From assembly GCF_947172395.1 (NCBI RefSeq), contig NC_069092.1, forward strand, positions 11,577,418 through 11,641,417: 64,000 nt of DNA, in the 5' to 3' direction. This document shows positions 1-10,279 of the stretch, in pieces. This DNA is from Bicyclus anynana. Lineage: Eukaryota > Arthropoda > Insecta > Lepidoptera > Nymphalidae. Each line of letters opens with the position of its first letter. The stretch's first letter is position 1. Under the pieces are notes generated by a model. The model was not told the origin of the DNA and searched no databases. It saw nothing but the letters and a program-made list of their open reading frames with translations. The position numbers and the translations under genes were made by a program.

Positions 1-830
1 ATTCCCGCCGGTCGCCAAACTGGTCAGGTGGCTTTAATATGCACGGAGGGTGCCGATAAGCCTGCCTTACAAAGCCAGGTTTGATCCCATTTGAGCTGCT
101 CAGTCCGTTTCTAGCTTTTCGCAGATTTACACTTTACACAGCTCCTTTGTTCTTTCCCTGAAAACTGTTACGAGTGACGTCATAGAGATTATTTTTTATC
201 GCATTGCTTTATGAGGCGAGGCACGTTGCGAAGTTAGCGATGAGTAAATAAATGATATTTGTACAATAACAGCCGAAGAGACGAATATCTTAGCATTCCA
301 TGGATTCCGTCCGTGCGGATGCCGGGTCCATCGCGTGGTAGAGAGAAGAACTATGAGCAGAGTCCTGAACTTGTGACTACAGGATGTAGGGTTAAGGAAT
401 TCCTTGACGATCGATCAACACTCCCCGTTCACTGCTCGTGTTTTTCTCCCTGCCTAGCCAAATTTGGTATAGTAGACGGGATAATTGTACGTAAAATATA
501 ATGTTTTAATCATTTTTCATATTAGATCTAGCTCCTAACTCCGCTTAACGGCTGGACCAATTTGGATGACATTTTGTGCGTATATTTCAATAGGTTTTTG
601 GTTAGTTTGTAAATACAATTGTACGCAAAGATTTTCTACTAACATTTTTGATTGTACCTAGTAGGTGGCGCATATGTTATGCATATCATCTTCATAAATT
701 ATAGAAAAATGCTCTCACAAACCTTCGCTCAATTAAATGAAAATTATATTCTTTTATAATAAGAACTGCAAATAATTATATTATCTATAACTATAATAAC
801 TTTTGCGTGCACATAGTTATTAAAAGTATG
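1..830. other. No gene seen; repeat remnant
   Basis: No supported gene. The stretch 340-420 (…TGTGACTACAGGATGTAGGGTTAAGG…) recurs in diverged form at 49100-49150, so it belongs to an interspersed repeat rather than to the 80-codon ORF that spans it. Confidence 0.5.
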
Positions 831-917
831 TTTTTTTTATTATTCTTCACAAATTAGCCCTTGACTACAATCTCACCTGATGGTAAGTGATGACGCAATC
901 TAAGATGGAAGCGGTGT
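831..917 (-). repeat. SINE-A fragment (3' part)
   Basis: Matches the 3' part of the common tRNA-derived SINE of this window (CAAGTTAGCCC / CATCATCACTTACCATCAGGTGAGATTGTAGTC on the sense strand). The tRNA head is missing. Confidence 0.8.
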
Positions 918-1315
918 AAGCGGCGGTAAAGTTTATAAGGCACTATCAGTGCAATATACATAGAATGGTATATTTTCTTTCGAACTCAGGCTCGTACTCA
1001 GCGTAGGCACAGCATATTCGCATCTATGCAGTGCACGCTACTGCTAGTAAATAACATAACAACTTCTTTATGATCCAATGTTTTATGTTTATTCGACATA
1101 GATAATTTGTCAATTATATTGAATCACTTCATTTCTCAGATATATTCACCAAGTAGTCCCCTTAACTTACAGGTAACAATCCACGCTTTAAAAAACACTC
1201 AACGGACTGAATTGAAGTTAGTTTGTAACTAAACAGCACCCCTAGCGCTATTGAGTTGTAGCGGGGTGCGTCGCTATTGCTCATTCCTTTAGGTAATAAT
1301 AATTATAATAGGAGT

Positions 1316-1514
1316 TTTGATAGCCCAGTAGATATGACCTCTACCTCCGATTCCGGAGGGCGTGGATTAGAACCCGGTCTGAGGCGCATGCCTCTCCTCC
1401 TTAATTCTCTGCGTGTGTGTAGTCTGCCTGTCCGCATTGGGCCAGCGTGATGGATTATTGGCTTAATCCCTCTCATTCTGAGAGAGCTCTGCAGTGAGCC
1501 GAATATGGGTTGAT
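1316..1514 (+). repeat. SINE-B copy (internally deleted)
   Basis: tRNA-like head with TGATAGCCCAGTAGATATGACC, then the body AATTCTCTGCGTGTG and the end GAGCCGAATATGGGTTGAT. The stretch between head and body is shortened compared with full copies such as 59645-59944. Confidence 0.8.
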
Positions 1515-1995
1515 TGAACCAGGTCTGGTGATAAATAATAAAAATAAATAATAATAAATTATCATTTAAACTAGAAGCAGAAGTGCCGCGATTTCGGCCG
1601 CGTAGTTTCGGTTGCCGTGAGAATACCGAGATAAAATCTAGCCTATGACACTCACAAATTACGTGACTTTCTAGTAGTAGTTTCAAAATCGAGTTTGTAG
1701 ATCCAGAGATACTTCCTACAATACCACAAATCTTACCTCTTTATAATATTAGTCTAGATAAATAACATTGTAATATAATACATTATATCTAATCAATGTC
1801 ACCGTATTGAACTCATGCTCTGAGTAATTTAAACAACCGGGTTATCGTTATTTTATCAATATCCATTAGATTGAACAAGAAAATACCTATACGTATTGGT
1901 GTAGGTAAAAAGTTATCTCAAGAACTAACTTATATTATCGGTAGTAGTGTGTACACGCTCTATTTTCCTTCATTTAAAGATATGATTTTAAACGA

Positions 1996-2192
1996 TTTTT
2001 TTTTTTATTATTTACAAGTTAGCCCTTGACTACAATCTCACCTGATGGTAAGTGATGATGCAGTCTAAGATGGAAGCGGGCTAACTTGTTAGGAGGAGGA
2101 CGAAAATCCACACCCCTTTCGGTTTCTATACGGCATCGTACCGGAACGCTAAATCGCTTGGCGGTACGTCTTTGCCGGTAGGGTGGGTAGGG
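1996..2192 (-). repeat. SINE-A copy, 5' truncated
   Basis: Poly-T (sense poly-A tail), then the SINE-A body as far as the GGCGGTACGTCTTTGCCGGTAGG block. The tRNA head is absent. It lies just 3' of gene 1's poly(A) site. Confidence 0.85.
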
Positions 2193-2306
2193 TACAATAC
2201 GGAATATTAGCAGTAAACATGTTCATTCAATGATAATTTTGGATTATTTTTAAGGGTTAATTAATTAATGCCGTTCAAAATAAAACAAGGTGTAAAAAAT
2301 ATATAA

Positions 2307-2312
2307 TTTATT
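2307..2312 (-). terminator. Poly(A) signal AATAAA of gene 1
   Basis: AATAAA on the minus strand, about 70 bp downstream of the gene 1 stop codon. The spacing matches that seen for gene 3. Confidence 0.6.
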
Positions 2313-2379
2313 AAACTTTATAGCATAACGAATAACGTAAGAAGTATTGGAAATTAAAAATCACCATCTTAATTATAAA

Positions 2380-4907
2380 TTAGGCCTTCGGAGCATCTTG
2401 TTTTGGTTTTACCTGAAAAATAATATATGTAATTAATTTATATTATTTACGAATATTTATTGATATTAAATAACAAGGCCATATTTTTATATTTTGTAAA
2501 ATAAAGTCCATTTTTTTATATTTTGTATGTTATATTATAATAAGTCTGAGGACATTACGTTTTTGACAAATATTGGCTTGTCTAACAACTGAGAACACGA
2601 TTTCTCGTAATGTTATCCCGAACAATATATAAATTTGACGGCCTCCGGGGCGCAGTGGTATGCGCGGTGGATTTACAAAACGGAGGTCCTGGGTTCGATC
2701 CCCGTAACAAGTTAGCCTGCTTCCATCTTAGACTGCATCATCACTTACCATCAGGTGAAATTGTAGTCAAAGGCTAACTTGTAAAGAAAACAAAAGAGTT
2801 CCCCAAATACATTTCTTTCGTTCCCTCAACAAATCTTACCGCCTGGTAGGTGCAGGTTTTACAATTGTCTCAACAATTTTTAAAATCGGTTCACAATTGA
2901 CTGAAATATCGCTGCACATACGAGTATACTAAAAAACAAACACACAGCCAAACATATACCTCCTCATTTTTGAAAGGAGATAAAAAAATACGCTTTTACT
3001 TATTGTAGCCTACTGTAAAAAATCGAGGTAGAAAGAAAAACTCAGTAAGTATGACCCGGCCCAGGACTCGAACTCAGGATTTAAAGCCACATAGATTAAC
3101 CACTGGACCAACGGCCGTTGTCCGACCATACCATGCCTCAATACCTATGAACGCTAGTGGGTAGCAAACAAAATAAGATACTTATTACTTAGCTAATTCC
3201 TCAGTGCCTGAAGACAAAAGTCTTCAAACAGTGCGTGTTGCCAGTGATGACCTATGGTTCCGAGACTTGGTCGTTAATTAAATATGAGCCTCATAAGAAG
3301 GCTCAGAGTCACACAGCGGGCGATGGAACGAGCTATGCTCGGAGTATATCTGCTTGATCGAATCAGAAATGATTAGATCCGCAGAAGAACTAAAGTCACG
3401 ACATAGCTCGAGTCGCGAAGCTGATGTGGCAATGGGCGGGGCACATAGTTCGAAGAGCCGATGGATCGAGGTGCTGGAATGGCGACCCCGCACTACAAAG
3501 TGCAGTGTTGGTGGTACCCCCCACGAGTGACTGACTACATCAATCGAGTCGCAGGAATTCGCTGGATACAGGATCGTAATGTTTGGAAGTCCCTACAAAA
3601 GGCCTATATCCTGCAGTGGACGTCCATCGGCTGATATGATGAAGATGATGATTACTTACCAATTCATTTAACTTGTCGACAAAAGTGGAAAACTCAGATT
3701 TTATCTTTTCAGGGTCAATAGCCTTGGAAAATTCCTTGGAAACGGTATCTCCAAGAGCCTTAAGGTCTTTGACAACACTGTCCAAGTTCAAATCATTGGG
3801 CTGTGCAGCAGTTGCGGTGTCACGTTTCACGAAAGCATGCACCTGGTGATAAAGGATTACAAATGTAGTCAAGGCGGTTTTTTTTAGGGTTCCGTAGTAA
3901 AATTATTCCCATTACACCAGCCTCACAGACCGTGATAGTTGAAATTTTCACAGATGTATGTTACCAATAAAACAGCAAAAACAAACATTTCTTTTAGTAT
4001 ATTTTAGTATTTGTTGTTATAGAAATAATGTTTTAACCCTCGACGCAAAAGAGGGGTGTTATAAGTTTGACGTGTTTGTCTGTCTGTCTGTGGCACCATA
4101 GCTCTCGAACTAATGAAGCAATTACTATTTAGTTTTTTTTGTATGAAAGGTGACTTACATGCGAGTGTTCTTAAACATGTTTGATGTAAATCGGTTCGAA
4201 AGTTCTGGGGATTGCAAGTGGGGAAGAATGACCGAATGTCTGCATTGAACACGAGTGGAGTCTTCAATGAAAGCGCTCTAAAAGAGAATATTGATGACTT
4301 GATCGAGTGTAATTAATAATTTCATGACTTCGGGGTATTTTATGTTATCATTCTATTATTCTAGAAGATGCTTGCAACTTCAGCCGCATGAATGTGACAT
4401 ATTTGTAAATTATGCAAAATTTTGAGAATATTTGACAATAGTCCAACAGGCGTGGATCGAACCCATGACCTCTCAGTGTGGAGTCCGACTCCTTAACCGT
4501 TGAAATATTAACGATTACTATTATTCCCATCATCATCATTATCAACCTATATTCGGCTCACTGTTGAACTTGATTCTCCTTTCAGAATGAGAGGGATTTG
4601 GCCATTAATCCAGCACGCTGGCCCAATGCGGGTTGGCAGACTTCACACACTCAGAATTAAGAAAATTCTCTGATATGCAGGTGTCTCACGATGTTTATCC
4701 TTCAACGTTTGAGACAAATGACATTTATTTTCTTAAAATGCACACAACTGAAAAGTTGGAGGTGCACCCTCCGGTATCGGAGGCAGAGGTCATATCCACT
4801 GGGCTATCACGGCTCTTTCCACATACATTAATAAATAAATAAAAACAATCCAATGTACTCACACTGACAAGGCATACTGCCAACATTAGCACGAGCAGCT
4901 TGTTCAT
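2380..4907 (-). CDS. Secreted-protein family gene 1 (86 aa, 3 exons)
   Basis: Three minus-strand exons are joined: 4907-4863, 3842-3660 and 2412-2380, all phase 0. Exon 1 encodes the hydrophobic leader MNKLLVLMLAVCLVS and stops at a GTGAGT donor. Exon 2 follows a CACCAG acceptor and begins VHAFVKRD; it ends ...LNEL at a GTAAGT donor. Exon 3 encodes VKPKQDAPKA and a stop. A signal peptide probably ends near residue 18 (VHA), leaving a Lys-Arg pair at residues 21-22 before Asp-23. Residues of about 30-76 are rich in Lys, Glu, Asp and Leu and look like amphipathic helix, with no cysteine in the mature part. The layout recalls lepidopteran apolipophorin-III precursors (short pro-segment ending in two basic residues), but the protein is half their length and I claim no homology. 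AATAAA lies about 70 bp past the stop. An RTE tail sits beside the exon 2 donor. Role unknown, probably haemolymph or another secreted compartment. Confidence 0.82.
2638..2796 (+). repeat. SINE-A copy with internal deletion, in gene 1 intron 2
   Basis: Head GCGCAGTGGTATGCGC (A box) and GGTTCGATCCC (B box) are present, but the middle is lost so that the head runs directly into AACAAGTTAGCC. The copy lies inside intron 2 of gene 1. Confidence 0.85.
2868..2985 (-). repeat. Fragment of the GTCGG-ended composite repeat
   Basis: AAAATCGGTTCACAATTGACTGAAATATCG and CCTCCTCATTTTTGAAAGG match the end section of the composite element best seen at 8436-9600. Confidence 0.6.
3050..3125 (-). repeat. tRNA-like SINE-D head
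   Basis: On the minus strand the segment reads like a tRNA head: TGGTCCAGTGGTTAATCTATG, then GAGTTCGAGTCC. A related copy is at 14299-14420. It lacks a complete cloverleaf, so I class it as a SINE head. Confidence 0.5.
3202..3653 (+). mobile_element. RTE-type LINE 3' end inside gene 1 intron 2
   Basis: The plus strand encodes a decayed reverse transcriptase C-terminus (VFKQCVLPVMTYGSETWS, with breaks) followed by the LINE tail CAGTGGACGTCCATCGGCTGAT and a short GATGAT run. It ends within a few bases of the exon 2 donor of gene 1, in opposite orientation to that gene. The LINE is 5' truncated and dead. Confidence 0.85.
4435..4503 (-). repeat. tRNA-like SINE head
   Basis: Minus strand reads AACGGTTAAGGAGTCGGACTCC then GGGTTCGATCC, like A and B boxes of a tRNA. 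No acceptor-stem closure was seen. A degenerate relative occurs near 7250. Confidence 0.4.
4528..4814 (-). repeat. SINE-B copy in gene 1 intron 1
   Basis: Full-length minus-strand copy: CAACCTATATTCGGCTCACTG end, CTCAGAATGAGAGG block, and tRNA head (CCACTGGGCTATCACGGC). It ends about 45 bp from the exon 1 donor of gene 1. Confidence 0.85.
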
Positions 4908-5001
4908 GTTGGTAATATTTTATTTAGATTTGCAAGTACTAGGAAAGCACAGCACAGCTCTGGATCACACACAGAAGTGTTCTTGACACGGCTGTCTCCG
5001 C

Positions 5002-5009
5002 TATCTATA
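5002..5009 (-). promoter_or_regulatory. Candidate TATA box of gene 1
   Basis: TATAGATA on the minus strand about 95 bp before the gene 1 ATG. A start site would fall near 4978. No clear TCAGT initiator is seen, so this is weaker than the promoter of gene 4. Confidence 0.35.
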
Positions 5010-5157
5010 TTATGAGGTCGTTGTATTTGCCCGTCTTATCTCTGACCAGAGGTCACTTTTTGCCACAGATTATATGAATGTTAGACAGCAAACAGAGCGT
5101 TACTCAATGAAAAAGTCCATTAATTTCGTATTCACAAGGTTGTTAGATAGTTTGTTA

Positions 5158-5655
5158 TTTTTAACCGAATTCAAAAAAAGGAGCAGGTTCTCAATTCGAC
5201 GAGTATGATTTTTTTATGTTTGTTTCCTCATTAATTCGTCATTTCTAAACCAATTTTGAAAATTATTTTTTTGTTTGAAAGAGATGATAGATTGGTCAAG
5301 ATTGGTCTCAATTATTTTTTATTACAATCGATTAAGTGATTTTGTGTTAAAACGTGTTCAGGCTGACACACAGCAAAATAAAAATCTTTTTAAAAAACAT
5401 TTAACTGACTTCAAAATCACAAAAATAAACTAAAGAGTTACATTTTGATCATTTTGAAGGTGATGCCAAGCTAGTGACGTATTAATTAAAGCCGTTTCTA
5501 AAAGTACCACGGGAAAAGTACTGTCTGAAAATCCTAAAACTTTATGATTTAAGCGGCTTGAGTTAATGCAGCACTATGTTGGCATCACCTTCAAGGTGAT
5601 CAGAAGATAATACATACGATGTTATTTTTCGTCACAACCCACTGCGCTACGCAGC
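5158..5655 (+). mobile_element. GTCGG-ended composite repeat, short copy
   Basis: Starts TTTAACCGAATTCAAAAAAAGGAGCAGG and carries a palindromic part (GATCATTTTGAAGGTGATGCCAAG ... GGCATCACCTTCAAGGTGATCAGAAG). It lacks the 130-bp tandem units of the copies at 8436 and 61284. No coding capacity. Confidence 0.7.
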
Positions 5656-5659
5656 TGTC

Positions 5660-6825
5660 AAATATACTAATTTTTTTTTATTTATTACATTTGCATAAAA
5701 GTTAAAATATAGGTTCATTTACTTAATATTTATATTATATTTGCAAATAAATATTATTTAACGTCAGCGCATCGTGCAATCTATATATACTCGTAACATA
5801 GTAAACATAATAGCAAGTTTATTTTAATTACTACGGAACACTGTCTTTGTGATTTAACAATATCAAACAAATAGTATAGTAAATATTTTACCTGTTTGTT
5901 TAATACTTACAGAATAAAGTTCAACTATTTTCGGGAATGTTCCATCTACGCTTTTTCTTTAGTCTGTCGTTTTGAAGCGTAAACACAAACAACAATTAAT
6001 AAATGGGTTTGCAATCATCTCTAATTGCAGTAAATAGCAACTCTCGTAATTATCTAGTTTACCATTAATTTTGTTCCTATCGAACTCTGAAACAAACATT
6101 ACCTAAGATACATACATAACGTCGTTAAGATCAACTTAAGTACCGACATCACTTATCTACTTTAAACTTCCTCTTACTAGATGACATCCCGCGGTTTCCC
6201 GCATTGTTCCCGTTCCTGAAAAAATGCGGAGATAAAATAAAGCTTATGACACTCACAAATAACGTGACCTTTTAATGTTAAAATAAATTTTATAGTAAAT
6301 CCAGAAATTACCCCCTATAACAACATAAACTTTACCTTTTTATAATATTACTATGGATTATTCATTATCGATTCTAGTCACATTACACATGCCTCTCAAC
6401 ATATTATGCATTCATCAACGTCCTATTTACTCCCCAATGTTTTTATCAATACAACACGACAGGTCTAAGAGAACTTGAAAATTTTGAACCCCAAAACTGT
6501 CGCCATTTCATCCATCCCTTGTTTACTACTCTTTACGTCTTGCTCTACGTTGACTTCATTTTAGAAATGGCAGAAAAGGCCTATGCCTTACAGAGGTACA
6601 ATAAAAGAGACTGATGGTGATCCCAGGAGCAATGGAAGTGTTCCGGTTCCACAATATAAACATATAAATAAATCTTCTTCAACCGTTTCGGCCTTCAGTG
6701 GCAGAAAAACGGTCGTGAAATATGTTTGCGGTGCCTTTTCAATTTTTTTTTTCACCACGTATATATTATTAAAATCCTTAGAGTTTTTGAGTTAAATTGA
6801 AACAAACAAACGAATAACCTTACAC
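5660..6825. other. Upstream spacer of gene 1, no gene seen
   Basis: AT-rich spacer. A short piece near 6190-6340 matches the Helitron-like family (ACGTGACC...CCAGAAATTACC...TATAATATTACTATGG). I see no exon. Confidence 0.5.
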
Positions 6826-6829
6826 TTTG

Positions 6830-7033
6830 AAGGCCGCGTGGCGCAGTGGTGACACTGCATTCTGCATCCACGGACGTGGATTCAATTCCCATAACTGGAA
6901 AATGTTTGTGTGAGAGCATAAATGTTTTCAGTGTCTGGGTGTATATTTATACATTATTTTACTATTTGTATGTTTGTAGTTTGTAAATTTATATGACAAA
7001 ATCCGCTATCTCAGTACCCATAAGTTAAGTTAA
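6830..7033 (+). repeat. tRNA-derived SINE-C
   Basis: Head GGCCGCGTGGCGCAGTGGTGAC and GTGGATTCAATTCCCATAACTGG, followed by AATGTTTGTGTGAGAGC and CAGTGTCTGGGTGTATATTTATA. This body is a widespread lepidopteran SINE type (recalled, not searched). Only one clear copy in the window. Confidence 0.7.
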
Positions 7034-7225
7034 TCACTGTGTTGACACCGCCTTCAAAGTAATCAGAAGATAGCACATACAATATTATTTTTCGCTTTTA
7101 AGTTTATTTATGAATGGGGAATGTTGTTATTTTAATTTTAACACAAAATTAATGAACCGATTTTTGTGAAAATTAAATGGGACCATGGTTTTATTACCTC
7201 CTCCTTTTTAAGTCGGTTAAAAATA
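7028..7225 (-). repeat. GTCGG-ended composite repeat, partial
   Basis: CTTCAAAGTAATCAGAAGATAGCACATAC and CCTCCTCCTTTTTAAGTCGGTTAAAAAT match the palindrome edge and the end of the 8436-9600 element. Confidence 0.65.
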
Positions 7226-7417
7226 CCATAACTTTTAAGGTTTATACAGAACTCCTGGTGTGAGAGTCCGACTCGCACTACGAGTTTTTTACTCTAGTGC
7301 GTCGACAGCTTTAACGTTATCATAATAGGGCCACCGCAGAGAAGATTTTTGGATTCACTCGAGTGCTGCAGATGAACATAATATACCTTGCACGTTGTTG
7401 AGTACCTCCACTAAGTA

Positions 7418-7938
7418 TCATCATCATCATTTTTCAGCCGATGGACGTCCACTGCTGGACATAGGCCTCTTGCATGGACCTCCAAGCATAACGATCTCGA
7501 GCCGCCAGCATCCAGCGTTTTTCTGCAACCCGCTTGATGTCCTCGGTCCACCTAGTGGGGGGTCAACCAACACTGCGCTTTCATCATCATCATCATATCA
7601 GCTGATGGTCATCCTCTTTAGGAAATAGGCCTTTTGTAGGGACTTCCAAACATCACTGGCTTGATGTCGTCAGTCCACCTGGTCGAACAACACTGCACTT
7701 TCTAGTGCGGAGTCGCCATTCCAACACCTTGGGACCCCAACGTTCATCAGCTTTTCGAACTATGTGGCCTGCCCATTGCCACTTCAGCTTCGCGACTCGC
7801 TGAGCTGTATCGGTGACTTTGGTTCGTCTGCGGACCTCCTCATTTTTGATTCGATCACGCAGAGAACGCTCCATCGCCCGCTGAGTGATTTAGAGCCTTC
7901 TAGTAAGGCCCATAGTTAACGACCAAGTTAGCGACCAC
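7418..7938 (-). mobile_element. RTE-type LINE 3' ends, two copies abutting
   Basis: The minus strand has the LINE tail (CAGCCGATGGACGTCCACTGCTGG at 7435) up to about 7580. A second, more diverged copy follows from about 7592 to 7938 and includes the RT C-terminal RDRIKNEEVRRRTKVTD. The second belongs to the same subtype as 24371-24533. Confidence 0.8.
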
Positions 7939-8436
7939 TAAGTATAAACCCTTAATATTACTAGGCACGTTTAGGGAAACCAAAAAAACTACCAGATAAG
8001 TACAAGGTATGTAGTTAATAGCTAATAGGTGTGCATTTCGAAATCTAACATACCATAAGGGACTCCTTACTACCTACTATAATATGGGATCTACTAAATT
8101 AACTTTAGGCACAAAACATCCCGTCAATGGACCCTTAGCCTTTTGCCTTTATCCTTGTCACTTTGTCTGTCACCAACAGAGCGAATAATTGTTGTCCAGA
8201 GTATCATCAATCATTACTAATGGGTGCTCTATGAAGTCTTTTGGGTGCTCTGTGTTGTCTATTGTCATTTCTTTCGATCAGTTCGCATATACTTCACATA
8301 TAGTGTGGGCATATAGAGCTTAGACCCATCATGCTGCTCCTATGTGGGCATAGAGACTAGAGTATTAATGATATTGATCGGAACTGATGGCTTTGCGTGC
8401 TCAAATTTAAAAAAACTCGATTAACAGATTAACGAA

Positions 8437-8742
8437 TAAAAAAAATTCAACCGACTTCCAACTCAAAAAATAACTTTAACTAAAAAGCAAAAAATAACAT
8501 CCTACCTATGTGCTACCTTCTGATCAGTTTGAAGGCGGTGCCAAGCCAGTGATGTTTTAGTTAAATACGTTTAAACTACAAAACTTCTGTGGTTATTCCA
8601 GAAACAGCTTTAATTAAAACACGACACTGGCTTGGCACCGCCTTCAAACTGATCAGAAGGTAGCACATAGGTAGGATGTTATTTTTTGCTTTTTAGTTAA
8701 AGTTATTTTTTGAGTTGGAAGTCGGTTGAATTTTTTTTATTA
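8437..8742. repeat. 306-bp near-perfect palindrome
   Basis: Left arm AATAAAAAAAATTCAACCGAC... is mirrored by ...GTCGGTTGAATTTTTTTTATT. Both arms contain TGATCAGTTTGAAGGCGGTGCC or its complement. Similarity fades only in the central 60 bp or so. Confidence 0.9.
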
Positions 8743-8789
8743 AAATTTTTATTTTTTTATTTTTAGTGTTAGCATACCCACTGCGTGTC

Positions 8790-9309
8790 ACAACCTAAGT
8801 GGAAAGTTCTTATCAATACAAAATTATCAAGTCCAAACACAAGGTAGCTACTGTGAGCCGTCGAGGAGTTCTCTTCAATGTGCTTCGTCTTCATCACCAG
8901 ACCCTTAATACAGTCGCAATCCATCTAGGTGGAAAGTTCTCATCAATACAAATTTATCAAGTCCAAACACAAGGTAGCTACTGTGAACCGTCGAGGAGTT
9001 CTCTTCACTGTCCCTCGTCTTCATCATCAGACCCTTAATACAGTCACAATCTATCTAGGTGGAAAGTTCTCATCAATACAAATTTATCAAGTCCAAACAC
9101 AAGGTAGCTATTGTGAACCGTCGAGGAGTTCTCTTCACTGTCCCTCGTCTTCATCATCAGACCCTTAATACAGTCACAATCCATCTAGGTGGTAAGTTCT
9201 CATCAATACAAATTAATCAAACCCAAACAAAAGGTGACTGCTGTAAATCCTTGAGGAGTTCTATCGTCTGTGTTTCGGCTCCATCATCAGACCAACTCCA
9301 AACCTTCAT
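8790..9309. repeat. Tandem array of 130-bp units
   Basis: GGAAAGTTCTCATCAATACAAA recurs at 8800, 8930, 9060 and (diverged) 9190. Units 2 and 3 are almost identical. The frames read in each unit are by-products of the repeat. Confidence 0.92.
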
Positions 9310-9675
9310 AAAGTTGTAGTGGTTTAAAATACCTTATGGAAACACTAACAAACGTACTAGCCGTCTCTACAACTTTCGAAAGTTCCCCTCAATTTCTCCA
9401 GGATGCCATCATCAGATCCTGACATGAAAAAAATGGGACCACCCTGGAAATAAACCCTACAAAACAAAAAAAGAATTTTCAAAATCGGTCCATAATTGAC
9501 GGAATTATCGCTGGACATACATAAAAAAAAAAAAAAAAAAAAAAAAACATACATACAGCCGAACGTAGAACCTCCTCCTTTTTGGAAGTCGGTTAAAAAG
9601 AGATTAACTCCCGTGCCTCAGACAGAACGTTAAGCAGTTAGTTTCTGTCATTATGATTGTCATGTTAACATCTAA

Positions 9676-9957
9676 TCATCATAATCATTAACAGCCGATG
9701 GACATCCACTGCTAGACATATGCCTCTTGCATGGACTCCCAAACAAAACAGTCTCGAGCCATCAGCATCCAACGACTCCCTGCAACCCGCTTGTTGTCTT
9801 CACATATGTGGGGGTCGACCAACACTGCGCTTTCCGGTGCGAGGTCGCCATTCCAGCACCTTGGGACCCCAACGTCCAACAACTCTTCGAACCGTGGGCC
9901 CTGCCAATTACCCCATCAGCTTCGCGACTCGCTGAGCTATGTCAGTGACTTTGGTGA
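9676..9957 (-). mobile_element. RTE-type LINE 3' end
   Basis: Minus-strand tail: AGCCGATGGACATCCACTGCTAGAC, CTGCAACCCGCTTG, CAACACTGCGCTTTCCGGTGCGAGG and CAGCTTCGCGACTCGCTGAGCTATG. No intact RT. Confidence 0.8.
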
Positions 9958-9982
9958 CAACTAATAGTGGTTGAATAAATAT

Positions 9983-10276
9983 ATTTTTTTTATTCTTTTC
10001 AAGTTAGCCTACAATATCACATGATGGTAAGTGATGATGCAATCTAAGATGGATTAAGATGAAAAACCCCTTTCGGTTTCTACACGACATTGTACCGGAA
10101 CACTAAATCACTTGGCGGTACGTCTTTGCCGGTAGGGTGGTATATACTAGCCACGGCCGAAGCCTCCCACAAGCCAGACCTGGATCGAACTAAGAGAATC
10201 TCAATCGGCCCAGCCGGGGATCGAAGACTTCAGTCTTGTAAATCCACCTCGCATACCACTGCGCCACGAAGGCCGT
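9983..10276 (-). repeat. SINE-A copy, near full length
   Basis: From poly-T tail to the tRNA head (CATACCACTGCGCCACGAAGGCCGT). About 25 bp are missing in the GGAGGAGGATG region. Confidence 0.85.
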
Positions 10277-10279
10277 CAT

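Larger units (their letters stand above)
8436..9600 (-). mobile_element. Composite repeat: palindrome plus 130-bp units (copy A)
   Basis: From left to right: a palindrome of about 306 bp (8436-8742) with arms of about 118 bp nearly identical, four tandem units of 130 bp (about 8790-9309), a region with ATCAGATCCTGACATG and a poly-A run, and the end CCTCCTCCTTTTTGGAAGTCGGTTAAAAAG. A second copy in reverse order is at 61284-62372. No transposase ORF is present, so it is non-autonomous. Confidence 0.8.

Noticed and set aside
259..501. 80-codon plus-strand ORF
   Set aside because: Part of it recurs at 49100-49150 as repeat sequence; no splice or promoter context.
2638..2710. tRNA gene (A and B boxes present)
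   Set aside because: Head of a SINE. The cloverleaf is incomplete and the same head recurs in many copies joined to the SINE body.
8790..9309. CRISPR-like array
   Set aside because: Units are contiguous 130-bp tandem repeats with no unique spacers, within a eukaryotic transposon.
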